Positions 18,707 to 27,279 of a stretch of 64,000 bases of DNA are shown here, one piece after another. Source of the stretch: Sphingomonas sp. Root720. Its GTDB lineage: Bacteria > Pseudomonadota > Alphaproteobacteria > Sphingomonadales > Sphingomonadaceae. The translations under genes were made by a program, and so were the position numbers. The stretch's first letter is position 1; each line of letters begins with the position of its first letter. Under the pieces are notes generated by a model that saw only the letters and a program-made list of their open reading frames with translations, was not told the DNA's origin and ran no database searches. The stretch covers positions 1 to 64,000 of the forward strand of contig NZ_LMID01000011.1 of NCBI RefSeq assembly GCF_001428605.1, given 5' to 3'.

Positions 18707-19406
18707 CCGACTGGGCCCGCAGCGCCGCCTCGACGATCTCGGTCGCGCCGGTGACGTCGGGGTAGCAAAGGCCGGGGTTCTTGCGGAACATCTCCATGAA
18801 GCCCTGCTCGGCCTCCAGCCACTTCAGGCTGCCCTCGATCGCCTCGTCGAGCTGGTCGCGCGGGATGACGACGATGCCATTGTCGTCGGCGAGGATCGCG
18901 TCGCCGGGATTGACCGCGACGCCGCCGCAACTGATCGGGACGTTGAACTCGCCCCCCATGCCGCGATATTTGGTGGTGACGGGGCTGATGCTGCGCGCCC
19001 AGATCGGCAGGCCGACCGCGCGGGCATCGTCCATATCGTTGACCGCGCCGTCGACGATCACGCCCTCCAGCCCGGTCGCGGCGGCGGCGTGGATCGTCGC
19101 CCCGCCCCAGTTGCAGGTGCCCTGGTCCTGCCCACGGTCGATCAGCAGCACGTCGCCGGGTCGGGTGAATTTCAGCGCATAATGCGCCATCACCGAATCC
19201 GGTACGGTGATCCGCACGGTGACGGCGGTGCCGACGGTCCTGCTGCCCGGGATGCGCGGGACCATGCCCCCGTCCATGAAACCGGCCTCGAGATGGTGGC
19301 CGACCGTGCCGGTATCGAGCTTCAGCAGCGCCGCGCGCTGATCCGCGCTGATCGGCTCGGGCATCGGATTGACGACGTAGATACGCCGTTCGGGAAGCAT
19401 CGCCAT
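18702..19406 (-). CDS. RraA-like / HMG-CHA aldolase family protein
   Basis: The 234-aa protein belongs to the RraA-like fold, which includes 4-hydroxy-4-methyl-2-oxoglutarate/4-carboxy-4-hydroxy-2-oxoadipate aldolases (metal-dependent pyruvate aldolases). Family segments are 'RPGDVLLIDRGQD', 'NWGGATIHAAAATGLEGVIV' and 'DGAVNDMDDARAVGLPIWAR'. In known aldolases the last motif reads DGAVRD with a catalytic Arg; here Arg is Asn, while the metal-ligand Asp is kept. Classical aldolase activity is therefore doubtful. The ATG at 19406 has a good SD (AAGAGGT). It is the last gene of the hyuA-hyuB-MFS-TonB receptor operon, where a lyase or hydratase step on the hydrolysis product is plausible. Confidence 0.8.
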   Translation of the reverse strand: MAMLPERRIYVVNPMPEPISADQRAALLKLDTGTVGHHLEAGFMDGGMVPRIPGSRTVGTAVTVRITVPDSVMAHYALKFTRPGDVLLIDRGQDQGTCNWGGATIHAAAATGLEGVIVDGAVNDMDDARAVGLPIWARSISPVTTKYRGMGGEFNVPISCGGVAVNPGDAILADDNGIVVIPRDQLDEAIEGSLKWLEAEQGFMEMFRKNPGLCYPDVTGATEIVEAALRAQSA

Positions 19407-19486
19407 GTTAACCTCTTTGTCGTGCGCCGCGCGGGCGCGATGGTCGACGGGACGGGCGGGAAAGCGGCCCTCCCCGCCCGTCACGA

Positions 19487-21649
19487 TCAGAAGCGGTAGC
19501 GGGCCTCGATGCCGTAGGTGCGCGGCTCGCCCCAGACGGCCTGATCGAGGCCGCCGAACACGCGGGCATAGGTCCGGTAATCCTGCTTGGTGAGATTCTT
19601 GCCCCACAGCGAGATCATGATGTTGCCGACCTCATAGCCGACCCGGGCATCGACCAACGTGTAGCCGCCTTCGCGATATTTGGGCAGCGCCTCGGGCTGG
19701 AGATACATGTCGCCGGTATAGGTGACGTTGCCGATCAGGAAGACCTCGCCCGGACCGGCGGGGAAGCGATAGTCGGCCTGGCCGCCGATCATCCAGTCGG
19801 GCGTGAACTCGACCCGGTTGCCCGCATAGGAGACCGACGTGGTCGATCCGATCGAGGAATAGTCGAAGCGAGTGTATTTAGCGTCGAGATAGGAGGCGTT
19901 GCCAGACAGGCTCAGGCCCTCGAACGGCCGCAGGGTCGCCTCGAACTCGAAGCCCTTGATCCGTGCCTTGCCCGCGTTCGTGACCTGCACCGACGACACG
20001 GTGCTGGCGCCGGTCGGCACCAGCTGGGCGACCTGCTTGTCCGAATAATCCATCCGGAACGCCGACAGGCTGTAGCGCAGGAGGCGGTCGAACAACTGTC
20101 CCTTGATGCCCGCCTCGTAGTTGATCACCGATTCCGGGCCGAAGGTCAGGTCGCGCGAGATCAGGTTGGCTGCACCGATCGTGTCGAGGTTGAAGCCGCC
20201 CGACTTGAAGCCCTTCGACGCCGTCGCATAGATGGTCAGCGCGCGGGTCGGCTTGTACGTCAGGCTGGCCGTCCAGGAGACGTTCTTGTCGGAGCGGCGG
20301 AGATCGTCGAAATCATAGCTGAGCACCGGGCCACGCACCTGCAGATAGGCGCCGGTCTTCTTCTCATAGGTGTAGCGCAGGCCGCCGTTCACGGTGAGCT
20401 GCGGCAGCAGGTCGTAATCGGCGTTGATGTAGGCGGCGTAGCTGTTGGTGATCGCCTTGGCGCGATTGCGTGCGCCGTTGGCCAGCGATCCGCCGATGAA
20501 GATCTCCCGAACCGCCGTGCCGCGCTGATGATAATAATAGAGGCCGCCGACGTAGCGGAAGGGGCCGTCGCCGGGCGAGGTCACCCGGAACTCCTGGCTC
20601 GCCATCTGCACGAAGTCGGTCAAGGGGTTGGAATTGAAGAGATTGATCGGCAACTGGTCGATGTCGCTCGACACCGTGACGTCGATCTTGCGATAGGCCG
20701 AGATCGACGCGAGCATCATGTCGTTGGGCAGGCTGTATTCGGCGGTGAGGTCGGTGCCCCACATGTTGCGCTTGTCGCCGTTCGGCTGGTCGCTGTTCGC
20801 CTCGAATCGGTTGCCGGTGTAATAGGGCGCCGCAGCCCCTACTCCCGAATCCATCTGGGTCTGCAGCACGGTGCGCCGGTCGCGGGTGAAGTCCGCGTTC
20901 AGCTTGACCTTCAGCGCGTCCGACGGCTTGAAGACGATCTGCGCACGGGCGCCGCGGCGGTTCTCGTCGTTGACGTCCTGATCGTTGAAGATGTTGTGGA
21001 TATAGCCGTCGCGGTCATAGGTCGCGACGGTCAGCTTGGCCGACAGCGTATCGGACAGCGGGCCCGAGATGCTCGCCTGGGTGCGGAAGGCGTTGTAGTT
21101 GCCGTAGCTGGCATAGACGCTTCCCTCCAGCGTATCGCCCGGCTCCTTGGTGGTGATGTTGATCACGCCGCCGATGGTGTTCTTGCCGAACAGCGTTCCC
21201 TGCGGGCCGCGCAGCACCTCGATCTGGGCGATCTCGGCCAAGTCGGCATTGTAGCCGGATGTGCGCGGGATGTAGACGCCGTCGAGATACATGCCCACGC
21301 CGGCCTCGATGCCGATATTGCGCGAATCCCCGCCCACGCCGCGGATGGTGAGCTGGGTCGACAGGCTGCCGCGCTCGGTGAACTGCACGCCGGGCATCAG
21401 TCGCGACATGTCTCGCAGACTCTTGATGCCGGAGGCTTCGAGCTGGGCCTGGTCGAACGCCGTCACCGAGACCGGCACATCCTGCAGGCTTTCGGCGCGG
21501 CGGCGGGCCGTGACGACGATCTCTCCACTTCCCATTGCAGAAGCTTCATCATTGGTTGAAGACGGCGCCGCAAAAGCGCCATCAACTGGAGCCATGCAGA
21601 TGATAAAGCCAAGCACCTTTACAGACGAACTGGAAATTATCTTCTTCAT
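19487..21649 (-). CDS. TonB-dependent outer-membrane receptor
   Basis: The 720-aa product has a signal peptide (about 1-27, 'SVKVLGFIICMAPVDGAFA'), an N-terminal plug (about 45-160: 'EIVVTARRRAESLQDVPVSV', 'IRGVGGDS', 'IEVLRGPQGTLFGKNTIGG') and a 22-strand barrel ending in an aromatic C-terminus ('GIEARYRF'). It imports a ligand across the outer membrane using TonB energy. There is no FecA-type signalling extension. The ATG at 21649 has an AAGGGG SD; a TTG two codons earlier is less likely. Its position between an MFS permease and the aldolase-like gene indicates uptake of the hyu substrate rather than iron, but this is inference. Confidence 0.93.
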   Translation of the reverse strand: MKKIISSSSVKVLGFIICMAPVDGAFAAPSSTNDEASAMGSGEIVVTARRRAESLQDVPVSVTAFDQAQLEASGIKSLRDMSRLMPGVQFTERGSLSTQLTIRGVGGDSRNIGIEAGVGMYLDGVYIPRTSGYNADLAEIAQIEVLRGPQGTLFGKNTIGGVINITTKEPGDTLEGSVYASYGNYNAFRTQASISGPLSDTLSAKLTVATYDRDGYIHNIFNDQDVNDENRRGARAQIVFKPSDALKVKLNADFTRDRRTVLQTQMDSGVGAAAPYYTGNRFEANSDQPNGDKRNMWGTDLTAEYSLPNDMMLASISAYRKIDVTVSSDIDQLPINLFNSNPLTDFVQMASQEFRVTSPGDGPFRYVGGLYYYHQRGTAVREIFIGGSLANGARNRAKAITNSYAAYINADYDLLPQLTVNGGLRYTYEKKTGAYLQVRGPVLSYDFDDLRRSDKNVSWTASLTYKPTRALTIYATASKGFKSGGFNLDTIGAANLISRDLTFGPESVINYEAGIKGQLFDRLLRYSLSAFRMDYSDKQVAQLVPTGASTVSSVQVTNAGKARIKGFEFEATLRPFEGLSLSGNASYLDAKYTRFDYSSIGSTTSVSYAGNRVEFTPDWMIGGQADYRFPAGPGEVFLIGNVTYTGDMYLQPEALPKYREGGYTLVDARVGYEVGNIMISLWGKNLTKQDYRTYARVFGGLDQAVWGEPRTYGIEARYRF

Positions 21650-21669
21650 AGCCAACCCCTTTACAAAAT

Positions 21670-23076
21670 TTATTGATTTTTATTGGTGATCGAAAATATC
21701 GATATCACAATATAGAATATTTTCGAGTTAGATTTACTTATAAGTCCCGATCGGTGATTCTTATGGGCACGGGCGAGACGGATTTTCGCGGCCGGGCCCG
21801 ACCGGGTGGCCCAGGCGAGCCAGACCAGCACCGCCGTCGACACCAGCATGGCGGGTCCGACCACCAGGCCCATGGCGAGCCGCAGCGAGGTCACGTCCGC
21901 GCCCATGCCGGTGGACAATGTGCCGACAAGCGTCGGGCCGAAGCCCAGGCCGACCACGTTGATAAACAGGACGTAGAGGCCCGACACCTGTGCCCTCGCC
22001 GCCTGGGGCGTGCTGAGCTGCAGGAAGGCCGGGACCACGCCCATCGGCATCGACACGGCGAAGTGGATGCCGCCCACGACCGCCAACAGGCCGACCGGAC
22101 CGTGCGGCACGGCGAGGGCCAGCGCGAACGGCAGGCCGATGGTCGCCGCCAGCGCGGCGACGCGGACATGCGCGTTTGCGACCCCCGCGCGCACCAGCGC
22201 GTCCGCCAGCCATCCGCCCGTGAGCAGCCCGACGGGGCTCGCCGTCAACACGACCAGTCCGTAGCGGACGCCGACGGTCTCGGTCGCCCAGTGAAACTCG
22301 CGGCCGAGCACGGCGGGCATCCACGACACCAGCGCATAGCTCGTCATGATGATGCCGGACATGCCGACGAACAGCGGAAGATAAAGGCCGATGCGCGACC
22401 GGACGGCGGCAGTCATCGCCGCGAAACCCCGCGCCTCGCCAGGCTGGGGCTGTCCGGCACCCCGCTCGGGCTCCCGAATCATCGCGATGAGGAGGACGAA
22501 GAGCAGGCCGGGCGTCGCGATCGCGATGAAGGTCTGCTGCCAGGGCTTGAGACCGGCGATCAGCGGCAGCCCGGCCCCGCCCCCGCCAGTGAAATGACGA
22601 TAGACATAGCCGGTGATCAGCAATGCCATCCCGGCACCCAGCACGCCGCCGACCTGGAACAGGCTGATCGCCCGCCCCAGTTGCTCCTTGGGAAAGCGAT
22701 CGTGGACGATCGAGTAGCTGGCAGGGGCCAGCCCCGCCTCCCCCGCCCCGACGCCGATCCGGGCGAGCAGCAGCTGGGGAAAGTTGACGGCGAGGCCGCA
22801 GGCCGCCGTCGCTATCGACCACAGACCGACGCCCAGCATGATCGTGCCCTTGCGCGACCAGCGATCGGCCAGCCAGCCGAGCGGCAATCCCATCACCGCG
22901 AAGAACAGGCCGAAGGCGATGCCCTGCAGCAGGCCGATCTGCGCGTCGCTGATGCCCAGGTCGGCCCGGATCGGATCGACCAGCAGCGACAGGCCGATCC
23001 GGTCGACGAAGGACAGGATCAGGGCGCCCATCAGCAGCAATACGACAAGCCAGTCCCTGATCCGTCCCTTTTGCAT
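21670..23076 (-). CDS. MFS transporter, spinster-like
   Basis: A 12-helix major facilitator permease of the sphingomonad spinster-type group, 468 aa. The conserved loop-2/3 motif is 'GLPLGWLADRWSRKGTIMLG' near 65-84 and 'ARIGVGAGEAGLAPASYSI' near 107-125. It probably moves the substrate across the inner membrane after TonB-dependent uptake. The last 20-odd residues ('SKSNSKIFYIVISIFSITNK') are encoded by unusually AT-rich DNA and look unlike the rest, as if the natural stop was lost. Start chosen at 23076 ('MQKGRIRDWL'), since upstream codons do not look like protein. It is 49 bases after hyuB and 20 before the TonB receptor. Confidence 0.9.
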   Translation of the reverse strand: MQKGRIRDWLVVLLLMGALILSFVDRIGLSLLVDPIRADLGISDAQIGLLQGIAFGLFFAVMGLPLGWLADRWSRKGTIMLGVGLWSIATAACGLAVNFPQLLLARIGVGAGEAGLAPASYSIVHDRFPKEQLGRAISLFQVGGVLGAGMALLITGYVYRHFTGGGGAGLPLIAGLKPWQQTFIAIATPGLLFVLLIAMIREPERGAGQPQPGEARGFAAMTAAVRSRIGLYLPLFVGMSGIIMTSYALVSWMPAVLGREFHWATETVGVRYGLVVLTASPVGLLTGGWLADALVRAGVANAHVRVAALAATIGLPFALALAVPHGPVGLLAVVGGIHFAVSMPMGVVPAFLQLSTPQAARAQVSGLYVLFINVVGLGFGPTLVGTLSTGMGADVTSLRLAMGLVVGPAMLVSTAVLVWLAWATRSGPAAKIRLARAHKNHRSGLISKSNSKIFYIVISIFSITNKNQ

Positions 23077-23125
23077 ATATTTCAAATCCTTCGCATTTCC
23101 GGATTGTCGCCCGCCGCGCCGACGG

Positions 23126-24865
23126 TCAGGCCGACAGCTGCTCGGCTTCGGCTGCCTTGGCGTCGCCATAGGCGGCGCGGACCGCAGCCGGCGTCACCCG
23201 GCCGGCGCGGAGATCGGCCGCGATCGCCGCGATGTCGCGTGCCTCGGCGGCACCGAAACCGCCGCCGCCGGGGGTCTCGACCCGCACCGATTGGCCCGCA
23301 GCCAGCACGAGGCGCGGCTGGTTCGCCGGTATCTCCTGTTCGCTCGCGGTGCCCCGATCGCGGATGATGTGGGCCACGGCACCCTTGCCCCCGCCGAACA
23401 CGCCATCGGCCGGAACGACGGTGCCCTCGCTCGACGCATAGCAGAAGGTGTCGTCGTCGAGCGCGCGGATCTGCCGGGCTATGCCCATGCCGCCGCGCCA
23501 CTCGCCTTCCCCGCCGCTGTCGGCGATCAGGCTATATTCGTCGACCACCAGCGGATATTCGTTCTCCAGCGCCTCGGCGGGCAAGTTGGACGAATTGGTG
23601 ATGTGGACATGGGTGCCGTCGGCGCCGTCATGCCCCGCCCTGGCGCCCGCGCCGCCGCCGATCGTCTCGACATAGACATAGGTTCCCGCGCGTCGCCGGC
23701 TGCGCCCGGAGAAGACCATCGCCGGCATCGCGTCGTTGCTCGCCGCCATCACCCGCTCGCGGGGAAGGAAGTGCGCGAAGGCACCGATGACCGAGGCGGC
23801 GACGCGCTGCGCGGTGTTCGACCGCATGCCGACCGCCGCCGGGAAGGTCGGGTTGGTGATGGTGCCCTCGGGCGCACGCATCGTGATCGAGGCGAACATG
23901 CCCTCGTTCGCCATCAGCTCGGGATCGAGCATCGTCTTCACCGCATAATAGACGCTCGCCAGCATCGCGCTCTCGGGCATGTTGTAGCTGCCGCGGCACT
24001 GGGGTCCCGATCCTTCGAAGTCGACGGTCAGGGTCTCGCCCTCGACCGTCAGGGTCGCCTTGATCGCCACCGGGTCGCCGCCGAAGCCGTCGTCGTCGAG
24101 ATAGCAGACATGGCTGCCGGTTCCGTCCTTCAGCGCTGCGATCCGGTTGCGGAGGCGGCGCGCGGTGTAGGACAAGATGTCCTCGATCGACTGCTCGACC
24201 GCGTCGATGCCGAGCTGGCGGACCAGGTCGAGCATCAGCTGCGCGCCGCGCTCGTTGGCGGCGATCTGGACCTTGAGGTCGGCGACCCGGTCGGCCGGCT
24301 CGCGGCTGTTCTGGGCCAGCAGGGTGATCAGCCCCATGTCCAGTTCGCCTTCGCGGACGATGCGAACCAGAGGAATGCGAATGCCTTCCTCGAAGACCGT
24401 GCGCGCGGTCGGCGAGACCGAGCCGGGATAGGTGCCGCCGACATCCGAATGGTGGCCGATGTTCGCAGCGAAGAAGCGGCAACGCCCTTCCCAGAAGATC
24501 GGGGTGACGATGGTGATGTCGGGGGCGTGGGTGCCGCCCGCCAGATAGGCGTCGTTGCAGATGAACACGTCGCCTTCGCGGACATTCTCCAGCCCATAGC
24601 CGCCGAGCACCGTCTCGACGCCACCCGACAGCGAGCCGAGATGCATCGGTATATGCGCGGCCTGGGCGATCAGCCGCCCCTTGCCGTCGAACATCGCGAC
24701 CGAGCAGTCCTTGCGCTCCTTGATGTTGGGCGAGAAGGAGGCGCGGACCAGCCGGTTGCCCATGTCCTCGGTGATCGAGAGGAGCCGGTTGGAGAAAACC
24801 TCCATCGCGATCGGATCGAACAACGGCCCTTCGGCCTTGCTGATCGGGGAATCCCTGTCTGCCAT
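23126..24865 (-). CDS. hyuB: Hydantoinase/oxoprolinase family, B subunit
   Basis: HyuB-type proteins pair with HyuA to hydrolyse cyclic amides such as N-methylhydantoin or 5-oxoproline, with ATP. The 579-aa sequence has the family landmarks 'MEVFSNRLLSITEDMGNRLV' near the N-terminus, 'GDVFICNDAYLAGGTHAPDI' near 100-119, 'NIGHHSDVGGTYPGSVSPTA' near 137-156 and the C-terminal 'VETPGGGGFGAAEARD'. Start at the ATG 24865; a TTG three codons earlier abuts the SD too closely. The gene follows hyuA by 12 bases, so the pair is co-translated. The family also includes acetophenone and acetone carboxylase subunits, so the substrate cannot be fixed from sequence. Confidence 0.93.
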   Translation of the reverse strand: MADRDSPISKAEGPLFDPIAMEVFSNRLLSITEDMGNRLVRASFSPNIKERKDCSVAMFDGKGRLIAQAAHIPMHLGSLSGGVETVLGGYGLENVREGDVFICNDAYLAGGTHAPDITIVTPIFWEGRCRFFAANIGHHSDVGGTYPGSVSPTARTVFEEGIRIPLVRIVREGELDMGLITLLAQNSREPADRVADLKVQIAANERGAQLMLDLVRQLGIDAVEQSIEDILSYTARRLRNRIAALKDGTGSHVCYLDDDGFGGDPVAIKATLTVEGETLTVDFEGSGPQCRGSYNMPESAMLASVYYAVKTMLDPELMANEGMFASITMRAPEGTITNPTFPAAVGMRSNTAQRVAASVIGAFAHFLPRERVMAASNDAMPAMVFSGRSRRRAGTYVYVETIGGGAGARAGHDGADGTHVHITNSSNLPAEALENEYPLVVDEYSLIADSGGEGEWRGGMGIARQIRALDDDTFCYASSEGTVVPADGVFGGGKGAVAHIIRDRGTASEQEIPANQPRLVLAAGQSVRVETPGGGGFGAAEARDIAAIAADLRAGRVTPAAVRAAYGDAKAAEAEQLSA

Positions 24866-24877
24866 TGTCTGCAATTC

Positions 24878-26920
24878 CTATTCGAAGATCGACACGATGA
24901 GGTTGCCGACCGGATCGACCGTCACGGTCTGGCCGGGCTGGACGATGAGGGTCGAGCTCATCTCCTCGATGATCGCCGGACCGGCGAAGGTCCGCCCGAT
25001 CGGCAGCTGCCCGCGGCGGTAGATCGATGTTTCGACCCAGCCGGTCTCCTTGCCGAAATAGACGGGGCGGCGGCCCTTGACCGGTTCGAGGCCGGGCACC
25101 GCCACGGGTGCCGAGACGGGGACCCGCGCCACCCGGCCGACGGCCTGGACGCGGCAATTGACGATCTCGACCGGACGGTCCGAAACGTCATAGCCATATT
25201 CCTGGACATGCTGGCGGCGGAAGCGCTGCACCATATCGTCCAGCCCGTCCGCCCGGACGTCGTCGAGCGGCACCGACACCTCGAAATTCTGCCCGTCGTA
25301 GCGCGCGTCGACCATGATCCGGAGTAGCTGGTCCTCCGCGGCGACGCCTTCCCGGACCAGCCAGGCGGTGGCCTCGTCGCGCATCTCGCCCAGCACGGCG
25401 CAGACCCGCCGCCACGACAGATCGCCGGCAAGGCTGAGCTCGCTGCGGACGAAATCCATGTTGATGTCGGACAGCAGGATGCCGCGCGCGCACAACGTGC
25501 CGGGTTCCTGCGGCACCAGGACGGTGCGGATACCGCAATCCTGGGCCAGGTCGCAGGCGTGGAGCGGACCGGCGCCGCCATAGGCGAACAGCGCGAAATC
25601 GCGGATGTCATGCCCGCGTTCGGTGGACACCGACCGGATCGCGCGGCTCATATTGGCATTGGCGATGCGCAGGATGCCATGCGCGGCCTCCTCGACGGAC
25701 AGGCCCAGCGGGCGCGCGATCCGTTCCTCGATCGCCTGGCGCGCCGCCTCCGCATCGACGGGCAGCCGGCCTTCGAGCAGCGCGACCGGATCGAGCCGGC
25801 CCAGCACGATATTGGCGTCGGTGATCGTCGGTTCGGTCCCACCGCGGGCATAGGCGACCGGGCCGGGCGCCGCACCGGCGCTGCGCGGACCCACTTTCAA
25901 TGCGCCGGCATCGTCGATCGCGGCGATGCTGCCGCCGCCGGCACCGATGACGTGGATGTCGATCATCGGGGTCTTGACCGGATAGTCGGCCACCAGGCGG
26001 TCCGACGCGAACAGCGGCTTGCCGGCGACGATCACCGATACGTCGGTCGAGGTCCCGCCCACGTCGAAGGTGACGAGGTTGGGAAAATTGGCGAAGCGAC
26101 CGATCTCCGCCGCGCCGATCACGCCCGCCGCCGGTCCCGAGACGCAGGTTCGCACCGGAATCTCGCGGACGGTGGGCACCGACATCAGGCCGCCGTTCGA
26201 ATGGACGGTGTTGAGTTCGCCGGTGATGCCGAGGTCGCCGACCCGGCCGAGCAGCCTTTCCAGATAGGTGCCCATGCGCGGGCCCATATAGGCGTTGAGG
26301 ACGGTCGTCGACATGCGCTCGAACTCGCGGAATTCGGGCAGAACGTTCGAGGACAGGCTGACATAGGCATCGGGCAGGATCGCGCGGACGATCTCTCCGG
26401 CCCGCCGCTCATGCTCCGGACGGCGATAGCTGTGCAGGAAGCAGATCACCACCGCGCCGACACCGGCGGCGCCCAGCGCGCGGGCGGCCTCGGCTACCTG
26501 CTCCTCATCGAGCGGGACCTCGACCGTGCCGTCGGACAGGATGCGTTCGGCGACCTCGATCCGCAGTTCGCGCGGCACGAGCGGAGTCGGCCGGCCGATC
26601 GAATAGTCATAGAGATGCGGGCGAGTCTGCCGGCCGATCTCGAGCGTGTCGCGAAAGCCGCGGGTGGTGATCAGGCCCGTCAGCGCGCCCTTGCGCTCGA
26701 TCACCATGTTGGTGGCGACCGTGGTGCCGTGGCCCAGGTGACGGACCAGCGCCGGATCGATGCCGTGATCGGCGATCAGTGCCGACAGTCCCGTTCCGAT
26801 CGCTTCGGACGGATCGTGCGGCGTGGAAGGTACCTTGAAATAATGGACGGCCCCGCTCCCTTCATCCAGCATGGTGAAGTCGGTGAAGGTCCCGCCCACG
26901 TCGAACCCTATGCGATACAT
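24878..26920 (-). CDS. hyuA: Hydantoinase/oxoprolinase family, A subunit
   Basis: ATP-binding partner of HyuB, 680 aa, of the normal length. It opens with 'YRIGFDVGGTFTDFTMLDEG', the ASKHA-like phosphate loop, and 'LGHGTTVATNMVIERKGA' near 62-79. The hallmark 'LVTFDVGGTSTDVSVI' lies near 285-300, followed by 'IGAGGGSIAAID' and 'FGKETGWVETSIYRRGQLP' near the C-terminus. First gene of the minus-strand hyu operon; its promoter must be in the divergent gap to lysR. Gene order A then B, with MFS, TonB receptor and RraA-like protein, suggests catabolism of an imported cyclic amide or related compound. Confidence 0.94.
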   Translation of the reverse strand: MYRIGFDVGGTFTDFTMLDEGSGAVHYFKVPSTPHDPSEAIGTGLSALIADHGIDPALVRHLGHGTTVATNMVIERKGALTGLITTRGFRDTLEIGRQTRPHLYDYSIGRPTPLVPRELRIEVAERILSDGTVEVPLDEEQVAEAARALGAAGVGAVVICFLHSYRRPEHERRAGEIVRAILPDAYVSLSSNVLPEFREFERMSTTVLNAYMGPRMGTYLERLLGRVGDLGITGELNTVHSNGGLMSVPTVREIPVRTCVSGPAAGVIGAAEIGRFANFPNLVTFDVGGTSTDVSVIVAGKPLFASDRLVADYPVKTPMIDIHVIGAGGGSIAAIDDAGALKVGPRSAGAAPGPVAYARGGTEPTITDANIVLGRLDPVALLEGRLPVDAEAARQAIEERIARPLGLSVEEAAHGILRIANANMSRAIRSVSTERGHDIRDFALFAYGGAGPLHACDLAQDCGIRTVLVPQEPGTLCARGILLSDINMDFVRSELSLAGDLSWRRVCAVLGEMRDEATAWLVREGVAAEDQLLRIMVDARYDGQNFEVSVPLDDVRADGLDDMVQRFRRQHVQEYGYDVSDRPVEIVNCRVQAVGRVARVPVSAPVAVPGLEPVKGRRPVYFGKETGWVETSIYRRGQLPIGRTFAGPAIIEEMSSTLIVQPGQTVTVDPVGNLIVSIFE

Positions 26921-27279
26921 TCATCTTCCTTCTGGCAAGCGACCGGACGCCCGTGTGGGGGGCCGGCGGAGGGACGGCGCATCACGCCCACCGGATGGCG
27001 CCGTCGGTTGCCCCTGAGTACCGCCGCGCTTCCGGCGACGGCCAACGCGATTTTCCGATGGAGGTCGATCAGCATTCGTGATCGCGCCCGAAAACCGGGC
27101 GGAACCGGCCGCGCCAACATCCGCCGATCGGATTCCATCGGAAGAAATGATTGGGCCCCTCCGCCTCCGGTCCGGCTATGGTCGGAACAGGCGACGTGCC
27201 GGCCCGCGGGGGGCTGGCGGTTCGGCGGACGGCGGCTAGCATGTCGGCCGCAAGGGACTGATCGGGACGGAAGACGCAG
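26921..27279. promoter_or_regulatory. Divergent control region between hyuA and lysR
   Basis: This 359-base gap must carry the promoters of the hyu operon (leftward) and the LysR gene (rightward). It contains an inverted repeat CCGAT (27124-27128) with ATCGG (27137-27141), a possible LysR-type operator half-site pair, though LysR boxes are short and degenerate. No ORF here looks coding. SD-like 'ggacgg' precedes the lysR ATG. Confidence 0.45.

Noticed and set aside
18212-18754. 180-codon frame spanning tRNA-Ser
   Set aside because: It reads through the tRNA and the hairpins; not plausible as a gene.
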